The notes below the pieces were generated by a model, which was not told the origin of the DNA, did not search any database, and was given only the letters and a program-made list of their open reading frames with translations. A stretch of 18,807 nucleotides of DNA from Gallispira sp964526435 (GTDB lineage: Bacteria > Bacillota > Clostridia > Lachnospirales > CAG-274): NCBI GenBank assembly GCA_964526435.1, contig CAZGIC010000038.1, forward strand, positions 1 through 18,807, in the 5' to 3' direction. Position numbers and translations under genes: made by a program. This document shows positions 14,212-18,807 of the stretch, piece after piece; position 1 is the stretch's first letter, and the number at the start of each line of letters is the position of its first letter.

Positions 14212-14859
14212 TTAATTTTTCAAAGGCGTTATCCTTATCTTATCGGCACTTACTCCGGTTTTTCTCTTTACAATATCTTCTATTTGAGCAATTTCCGCAT
14301 CTGTAAGCTCCTCCTTATCAACAACAACATCTACAGTATCATCATCAATTCTGACATATACCTCATTAAATCCCTTAGCTTCAATCATTGATTCAGCCGC
14401 AGTTTCCTTTTCAATTCTCTGTTGAATCTGAAGCATAGCAGTTGTTACTTCATTCTTCTTTTCAGCATCAATGTTTTCATTGTTAAGCATTTCATTGAGC
14501 ATATCCTTTTGCTTGTTTCTTGACTGCTCTCTGTCAAGCTTTGCCTGAACAAAGTAAGATGAATCATTTGATGAATTTACAAATACTGCGGTCCCTGCAT
14601 CCGGACTGGCAGCCTCTTCTGTATTTTCCTCAGTTTTTTCAGTCTTTCCTGACTCTTCTGCCTTAGCCGTAGTTTCTTCATCATCAGCTTCAACTGCTAT
14701 TTCAGGATTATCATCAAACACGGCAGCCAGATCTCCTTCATCTGTAAGCATAACTTCACTTACATTTCCCGGTGTAGAATCTATGTAGTTAAGATAACCT
14801 GCGGCAGCAATCATAACTACAAGAGCTGTAATAATTACATGATTTTTTTTAATAGACAT
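14212..14859 (-). CDS. spoIIIAH: Stage III sporulation protein AH
   Basis: A 215-aa bitopic protein of the mother-cell membrane. It has one helix (about 8-25), an acidic low-complexity linker (about 45-95, rich in Glu and Thr), then a conserved soluble domain (about 100-215, SSYFVQAKLDREQSRNKQKDMLNEML onward) with the EscJ/PrgK-like ring-building fold. The domain reaches across the intermembrane space and binds SpoIIQ from the forespore, forming the channel. AGGAGG precedes the ATG. It is the last gene of the spoIIIA operon, 9 nt after spoIIIAG. Length is close to the Bacillus protein. Expression is expected in the mother cell under sigma-E. Confidence 0.95.
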   Translation of the reverse strand: MSIKKNHVIITALVVMIAAAGYLNYIDSTPGNVSEVMLTDEGDLAAVFDDNPEIAVEADDEETTAKAEESGKTEKTEENTEEAASPDAGTAVFVNSSNDSSYFVQAKLDREQSRNKQKDMLNEMLNNENIDAEKKNEVTTAMLQIQQRIEKETAAESMIEAKGFNEVYVRIDDDTVDVVVDKEELTDAEIAQIEDIVKRKTGVSADKIRITPLKN

Positions 14860-14868
14860 AGTAACCTC

Positions 14869-15357
14869 CTATTTCATTTTTAGTACTTCTATTTTATGCT
14901 CGTCAATACCCAATAATGCTACAGTTCCCGAAATTAATTGATTTTTTACATTTTCAATATCAGCCCCCTGTGCAACTATTATAACCCCTTCAACTTTAGG
15001 CATATATTCTTTTAATACAACAGGCATCTTATTGCCATCATATACCACCTCACTTTTTGAACTGTTTTCCTTTTCTCCGTCTCTTTCATTGACAGTACTC
15101 TCCATATCATAAGCAAGTATTTTTTCCCCTGACTGCTTGTAATTAATAAGAACTTTCACATTGCCCGCCCCCTCTACCTGCGACAAAATATCTTCAAGTT
15201 CTTTATTGAGATCGTCACTGCTCGTATTTTCAACCGCCACTGTATTTTTTTCACTGCCTCCGCCCATAACAAGCATAATCCCTGCTATAAACACTGCAGC
15301 AATTATAAAAAGACCCTTTTTATCAAGCACAATTTTATTTATATTCAATACATTCAC
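14869..15357 (-). CDS. spoIIIAG: Stage III sporulation protein AG
   Basis: A 162-aa bitopic channel protein, shorter than the roughly 229-aa Bacillus version. A helix at about 15-32 (GLFIIAAVFIAGIMLVMGGG) is followed by the intermembrane domain, with VEGAGNVKVLINYKQSGEKILAYDMEST and the C-terminal MPKVEGVIIVAQGADIENVKNQLISGTVALLGI typical of SpoIIIAG. In Bacillus this domain forms a large ring, a core of the feeding tube. The start is GTG at 15357, overlapping the TGA stop of spoIIIAF (GTGA) with AAAGAG just upstream, so it is translationally coupled. That clean overlap supports the short upstream gene being real. Confidence 0.93.
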   Translation of the reverse strand: MNVLNINKIVLDKKGLFIIAAVFIAGIMLVMGGGSEKNTVAVENTSSDDLNKELEDILSQVEGAGNVKVLINYKQSGEKILAYDMESTVNERDGEKENSSKSEVVYDGNKMPVVLKEYMPKVEGVIIVAQGADIENVKNQLISGTVALLGIDEHKIEVLKMK

Positions 15358-15524
15358 CTCTTTAATAAAACCGATACCGGCTCTATCACAATTCCTATAA
15401 GCATTGCCCCAGTTATAAGCCTTATGTACTTTCTGTAACTGTTGTCAGGCAGTATAATGTCAATATATACCGACAGCACAACAAATACAGCAATTTTTTC
15501 AGCATAATTTTTTATAAATTCCAT
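15354..15524 (-). CDS. spoIIIAF: Stage III sporulation protein AF, minimal form (membrane hairpin only)
   Basis: A 56-codon gene between spoIIIAE and spoIIIAG. The translation starts MEFIKNYAEKIAVFVVLSVY and ends IGIVIEPVSVLLKR, with the segment YIDIILPDNSYRKYIRLITG between. This matches the N-terminal two-helix part of SpoIIIAF, notably the conserved ID-x-x-LP motif followed by S-x-x-x-KY and a second helix. The usual protein is about 200 aa, with a soluble ring-like domain after the second helix; here a stop follows directly. It begins one base after the spoIIIAE stop, and its TGA overlaps the spoIIIAG GTG, so no room or frameshifted remnant is left for the missing domain. Confidence 0.85.
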   Translation of the reverse strand: MEFIKNYAEKIAVFVVLSVYIDIILPDNSYRKYIRLITGAMLIGIVIEPVSVLLKR

Positions 15525-15525
15525 T

Positions 15526-16614
15526 TTAAGTTACCCCGCATAATACAATTGCACACGCCACAACAAACATTGCACTTATTATAAATAAGGCAGATAAAAT
15601 CATAAAATTGCTTTCCCCTATAGTATCAATAATTTCAATAGTCTGTTTGTCACATACAGGCTCCAGCACAGCAGCAATAAGCTTATATAAAAGAGCCGCA
15701 GCAGCTATTTCAAAAAGCGGTACCATAACTGCAAATATAATAACAGCCATAAGTATAATCCCCACACCACTGCTTACTGCACTTATAGTACCGGCTGCAG
15801 CATCACTTACACCGCCTAAAACATCACCCACTACAGGAATCATTTTTATAACTGATTTTACCGAACTTCCAAGACTTCTGTTTATAATGCCGCCGCTTAT
15901 TCTTTCTATTGTTATAAGAAATACAAATGTATATGCACAGCCTTTAAGCCCAAGTGAAGTTATCCTCATAAATAAGTCTGATAATTTATCAAGAAGCTGT
16001 TTTTTTGAAAGTATGTTTATTATCTTCAAAAGAGTGGCAATAACAAGCACAGGCACAATCAAAGTATTTACAGCAGCTCCCGTTATTTCCGTCCCTATAG
16101 CCATTATCCCTCCTCCTGCTATAGAGGCACCTTTTCCTGAAGCTGTCAGCAGCATAATCATAAATGGTATGGCACTGTTTACAATGTCTGTTATGTCACT
16201 TATACTTTTCTGGAGCATATTTATAGAATTTTTAAAGGATGCAGCCGCAATCCCTATTATCATAACCTGCCCTATAAAACTCACAAGTTCATAAACAGAC
16301 TTATCCTTTATATCTGCTCCGACAATGTTAATAACAGCCGATATAATACTTATTACTATAATAGCTTTAATATATCTGTTGTTGTAAAATATTTCATTTT
16401 TTATTATATCTGTGGCCCTCTCCTTTAAAATACTAAAAATACCTTTTCCATCAAGAAGATCTTCCAGAAGTCCCGTAAAAGATAAATCCGTCTTATCTTC
16501 AACCATATCTTCAAGACTGTAAAAATTAAAACTTTCAACACTAACTGTATCTTCGCCTCTGACATTTACTGTAAAGGCTATTATAAACAAAAATATAAGC
16601 AATACTCTTTTCAC
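15526..16614 (-). CDS. spoIIIAE: Stage III sporulation protein AE
   Basis: A 362-aa polytopic membrane protein of the SpoIIIA complex (about 399 aa in Bacillus). An N-terminal signal-like helix (MKRVLLIFLFIIAFTVNVRG) is followed by a short polar region and about seven further hydrophobic helices from residue 80 on. Segments such as IPFMIMLLTASGKGASIAGGGIM and LKGCAYTFVFLITIERISGGIINRSLGSSVKSVIKMIPVVGDVLGG are typical. It is proposed to act as an export-apparatus-like base of the channel. The start is GTG at 16614, overlapping the spoIIIAD stop (GTGA), without a strong ribosome binding site, so coupling is likely. Confidence 0.95.
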   Translation of the reverse strand: MKRVLLIFLFIIAFTVNVRGEDTVSVESFNFYSLEDMVEDKTDLSFTGLLEDLLDGKGIFSILKERATDIIKNEIFYNNRYIKAIIVISIISAVINIVGADIKDKSVYELVSFIGQVMIIGIAAASFKNSINMLQKSISDITDIVNSAIPFMIMLLTASGKGASIAGGGIMAIGTEITGAAVNTLIVPVLVIATLLKIINILSKKQLLDKLSDLFMRITSLGLKGCAYTFVFLITIERISGGIINRSLGSSVKSVIKMIPVVGDVLGGVSDAAAGTISAVSSGVGIILMAVIIFAVMVPLFEIAAAALLYKLIAAVLEPVCDKQTIEIIDTIGESNFMILSALFIISAMFVVACAIVLCGVT

Positions 16615-16994
16615 ATTATAAACCCCAGCATTTCTTCAATAAGTTCATTAATTATTGTCATGGCATTGAGAAGTATAAGAACCTTTCCGCCAAGCTCAAT
16701 TTTATCGGCAATACTATTCTGAGAAAAATCTCTGCATATTTGAGATGAAAACATTGAAATGTAGGCAATGCCAAGAGATTTAAGCATTACAGTCACATAT
16801 CTGCTGTTTATCCCTATACCCTCCCCCAGATCCGCAATATTGTTAAATATATCTGAAAACACAGGTATTATAAGAAAGAGAATTACAATTCCTGTGGCTA
16901 TAGAAATCATAAAACCGTAACTCTTTTCATTTTTAAGTGCAGTTGCAAGTATTGCTCCTATAAGACCTATTATTCCGATTTTAACAACATCCAA
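16611..16994 (-). CDS. spoIIIAD: Stage III sporulation protein AD
   Basis: A 127-aa polytopic membrane component of the SpoIIIA channel base, with hydrophobic helices at about 5-22, 30-52, 60-85 and 100-122. The sequence SYGFMISIATGIVILFLIIPVFSDI is typical of the family. Translation begins at TTG 16994, with AGGAGGG 7 nt upstream. Unusually it is separated from spoIIIAC by 185 bp, where these two genes are normally almost adjacent. Its first codons repeat, at 13 of 14 bases, a sequence placed just after the spoIIIAC stop, suggesting the original start lay there (see 16980-17175). Confidence 0.93.
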   Translation of the reverse strand: MDVVKIGIIGLIGAILATALKNEKSYGFMISIATGIVILFLIIPVFSDIFNNIADLGEGIGINSRYVTVMLKSLGIAYISMFSSQICRDFSQNSIADKIELGGKVLILLNAMTIINELIEEMLGFIM

Positions 16995-17175
16995 TGTAAC
17001 TCCCTCCTTCTAAACACAGATTGAAAGTGCTGAAGAGCCGTCCATTAAGTCTGACTTTTATCCTCTATCTAATCAGTCTTAACTTAGCGGAGTATAAATT
17101 TGTCCCACAAAAAACTTAGTTTTCCCGTCATAGCTCTCCACGCTTTAAGCCACTGCACTCCTTTATCAACATCCA
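16980..17175. mobile_element. Possible small insertion at the spoIIIAC-spoIIIAD junction
   Basis: On the plus strand TTTAACAACATCCA (16980-16993) and TTTATCAACATCCA (17162-17175) form a 13-of-14 direct repeat, with an exact 9-bp core CAACATCCA, flanking about 170 bp that no spoIIIA gene explains. One copy contains the spoIIIAD TTG start; the other lies 4 nt past the spoIIIAC stop and carries an ATG in the same context. This fits a small insertion with target duplication. No terminal inverted repeats are evident. The interior has an imperfect hairpin (TTAAGACTGA / TCAGACTTAA, 17051-17084) and, at its left end, the ribosome binding site now used by spoIIIAD. Alternatives are a leader or processing element of the operon. 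Confidence 0.5.
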
Positions 17176-17179
17176 TATT

Positions 17180-17374
17180 TCAAAGTCTGAAAAGTGTCTG
17201 CACTTCACTGAACAAATCACTTATGTACTGAATTATCCAAAACAACACTACCACAAGTCCCGCAAGAGTTGTAAGCATAGCCTGCTCATCTCTTCCCGCC
17301 CTTGAAAGCACCTGATTCATTACAGACACAAGTATACCCACTGCAGCTATTCTAAAAACTATATTTATATCCAT
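17180..17374 (-). CDS. spoIIIAC: Stage III sporulation protein AC
   Basis: A 64-aa protein with two hydrophobic helices (about 5-23 and 33-52) joined by a short polar loop SRAGRDEQA, matching the roughly 68-aa SpoIIIAC of Bacillus. It is part of the channel base and resembles small export-apparatus subunits. It begins 10 nt after the spoIIIAB stop with GGAGG just upstream (ATAGGAGGATTGTT-ATG). Confidence 0.95.
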   Translation of the reverse strand: MDINIVFRIAAVGILVSVMNQVLSRAGRDEQAMLTTLAGLVVVLFWIIQYISDLFSEVQTLFRL

Positions 17375-17384
17375 AACAATCCTC

Positions 17385-17891
17385 CTATATCAGAAGAAGA
17401 ACAATAAACAAACCAATAGTCACGCTTACGCTTCTGTAGACCTTTTTATCTTTTTCAAGCTTGTTTTTTATAATTTCCTCCTGGGAATTTATATATTCCA
17501 CGCTGTTTGCAACATATTTTTTCTGCAAAACTATATCACCACTGTTAAAGCCTTCCCCTGCAGCGGCAAGCCTTTCTATGTCTTCTCTTGTCATATAACA
17601 GTTATCTGAATTTTCTTCAAAGGCATATTTCCATGCTGTCTTTATTGAATTATTATTTTTAAGGGCATTATATACAGAGCCAAAAATAGCATTTTCTTTA
17701 ACATTTACAGATGCTTCAAGAGCTTCACAAAAAGTTGCCCTGTTGTGTTCAAGTTCAGACATTATTTTGAGAATTGCTCCCTTAAAAAAAATAAGTTCAT
17801 CAAGCCTTAACTTTTCCCTTACCGACAGCCTGTACCCCATACAGAAACAAGCAGCCACAATCAGCACCGATCCAAGTATTTTCCCTGCCAT
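17385..17891 (-). CDS. spoIIIAB: Stage III sporulation protein AB
   Basis: A protein of about 168 aa with hydrophobic ends: helix about 4-20 (ILGSVLIVAACFCMGY) and a C-terminal helix ending LFIVLLLI. Between them is a largely helical cytoplasmic domain of the GspF/T2SS-F-like type. It is thought to couple the SpoIIIAA ATPase to the membrane channel. The frame opens at 17915, but ATG 17891 gives the usual family start (MAGKILGSVL) and has AGGGGG upstream, at a long 11-nt spacing. The gene overlaps the 3' end of spoIIIAA by 31 nt. Confidence 0.92.
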   Translation of the reverse strand: MAGKILGSVLIVAACFCMGYRLSVREKLRLDELIFFKGAILKIMSELEHNRATFCEALEASVNVKENAIFGSVYNALKNNNSIKTAWKYAFEENSDNCYMTREDIERLAAAGEGFNSGDIVLQKKYVANSVEYINSQEEIIKNKLEKDKKVYRSVSVTIGLFIVLLLI

Positions 17892-18757
17892 ATTATATTT
17901 AACCCCCTGTCGCATATTTTCTCTATTCTGTTTTCACTAAAATTTCTGCTCATAAACACATATGTATCAAACACTCTGTTTTCAACAAGTTCTGATATTC
18001 CCTTTTTTACACTGATTTCATCTTCATTGTAGGAATGTATAGTACAGAGTATGCTTACACCGCAGTTTAACGCCGATTTCACAGCCTCAATATCAGCTTG
18101 TCCTCCAATTTCATCAACAGCAATAATATCAGGTGCCATTGCCCTTAAAGCCATTTCAAAACCTCTTACCTTGCTTACATTCACAATAACATCTGTTCTT
18201 TCTCCAAGGTCAAGCTGGCTTACTCCCATATATGTACCGCTTATTTCATTTCTCTCGTCTATAACACATATATTTTTACCGCCATTACTCCACATCCTTA
18301 CAACATCCCTCAGAAATGTTGTTTTACCTGCTCCCGGCGGTGATACTATAATTGTATTGCCTTTTATGTATTCAGCTACAGACCTGCAGCAGCCCTTTAT
18401 TTCTCTTGCTATCCTTATATTCATACTGCTGATATTTTTAACATTCCTGACTTCACCCATTTCCTCAATTACTGTTCCCGAAATACCAATTCTATAACCT
18501 CCCTCAACTGTAATGTAGCCTGAATTGATTTCCTCTTTAAAGGCATAGGGCGAATATTGTGTCAGCCTTCCGTATATGTTTTCAATATCCTCTTTGCTTA
18601 CTATGTACGAAAGCCTTTCTTCGCTGTCACAGTACTTTATTCTTACAGCCCTGTTAAGCCTCAGTCTTATTTCTTCGGCCTTCTCAATGTTACAACGCAT
18701 TACAGCTCTTCTTACATTTTCACAAAGATATTTGTTACACATTTCAACTACCCTCAT
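17861..18757 (-). CDS. spoIIIAA: Stage III sporulation protein AA (secretion-type ATPase)
   Basis: A 298-aa cytoplasmic ATPase of the VirB11/GspE-like superfamily that powers or assembles the SpoIIIA channel in the mother cell. The N-terminal domain (about 1-130) carries a KH/R3H-like EIRLRLNRAVRI segment and the conserved YITVEGGYRIGISG. Walker A is GAGKTT (142-147), followed by VIDERNEISG. Walker B is DIIAVDEI (about 210-217), and CTIHSY is the His motif. A frame open from GTG 18766 exists, but ATG 18757 has AAAGAGG 8 nt upstream while that GTG lies inside the site. It is the first gene of the operon; its end overlaps spoIIIAB. Confidence 0.95.
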   Translation of the reverse strand: MRVVEMCNKYLCENVRRAVMRCNIEKAEEIRLRLNRAVRIKYCDSEERLSYIVSKEDIENIYGRLTQYSPYAFKEEINSGYITVEGGYRIGISGTVIEEMGEVRNVKNISSMNIRIAREIKGCCRSVAEYIKGNTIIVSPPGAGKTTFLRDVVRMWSNGGKNICVIDERNEISGTYMGVSQLDLGERTDVIVNVSKVRGFEMALRAMAPDIIAVDEIGGQADIEAVKSALNCGVSILCTIHSYNEDEISVKKGISELVENRVFDTYVFMSRNFSENRIEKICDRGLNIIWQGKYLDRC

Positions 18758-18775
18758 TTGTACCACCTCTTTAAG

Positions 18776-18805
18776 TATATATGATGAACCTGTCCCATTT
18801 ATTAC
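18776..18805 (-). promoter_or_regulatory. Candidate sigma-E promoter of the spoIIIA operon
   Basis: On the minus strand GTAATAAA (18805-18798) and CATATATA (18783-18776) are 14 nt apart. They resemble the sigma-E -35 (GTCATATT) and -10 (CATACAAT) at about five of eight positions each, with the correct spacing and directly upstream of spoIIIAA. The expected leader is only about a dozen nt, which weakens the call. The window ends here. Confidence 0.35.
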
Positions 18806-18807
18806 AA

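Noticed and set aside
15354..15524. spoIIIAF broken by a frameshift
   Set aside because: Its stop overlaps the spoIIIAG start codon directly, leaving no remnant of the missing domain in any frame between the genes.
15608..16294. 228-codon open frame on the plus strand opposite spoIIIAE
   Set aside because: It is antisense to a clear polytopic membrane gene, lacks a ribosome binding site, and its hydrophobic Ile/Ser-rich translation is what a reversed membrane gene gives.

Overview
The window reads as chromosome of an anaerobic, endospore-forming Firmicute of the class Clostridia, probably near Lachnospiraceae. The grounds are low GC (roughly one third by eye), strong GGAGG-type ribosome binding sites, frequent TTG/GTG starts, and a spoIIIA sporulation operon. 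There are no rRNA or tRNA genes, CRISPR arrays or intact insertion sequences. Nearly all genes lie on the minus strand. Only the PLP decarboxylase and a small membrane protein are on the plus strand.

Region 1 (1-2313, minus): a redox operon behind a clear sigma-A promoter. The promoter is bracketed by two 13-bp palindromes that look like repressor operators. Gene order is flavin reductase-like protein, iron-sulfur flavoprotein-like reductase, aldo/keto reductase, then a broken S-layer-homology (SLH) surface protein with an amber stop just after its signal peptide, cut by the window edge.

Region 2 (2439-6036, minus): a MacAB-type ABC export operon (membrane-fusion adaptor, ATPase, MacB/FtsX permease) ending in a long hairpin. 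The adaptor's glycine-rich tail overlaps the start of the ATPase gene by 86 nt in another frame.

Region 3 (6253-9974, minus): a metabolic run of TPR protein, thiD, a divergent asparaginase and a VanH-like D-lactate dehydrogenase.

Region 4 (10131-11886, minus): a TtcA-family tRNA thiolation enzyme overlapping a Xer-like tyrosine recombinase. It is divergent from region 5 across a well-formed two-promoter intergenic region.

Region 5 (12054-14153, plus): an Orn/Lys/Arg decarboxylase-family gene, then a small one-helix protein with its own promoter and a terminator facing spoIIIAH.

Region 6 (14212-18757, minus): the complete gene order spoIIIAA-AB-AC-AD-AE-AF-AG-AH, encoding the mother-cell side of the SpoIIIA-SpoIIQ channel (feeding tube). 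Two features are unusual. spoIIIAF is only 56 codons, keeping the membrane hairpin but lacking the soluble ring-forming domain. The spoIIIAC/spoIIIAD junction carries about 170 bp of extra DNA flanked by a 13-of-14 direct repeat that includes the spoIIIAD start, which looks like a small insertion with target duplication. These two, the overprinted adaptor/ATPase junction, the twin operators and the interrupted SLH gene are the main points for follow-up. I see no wholly new multi-gene system.
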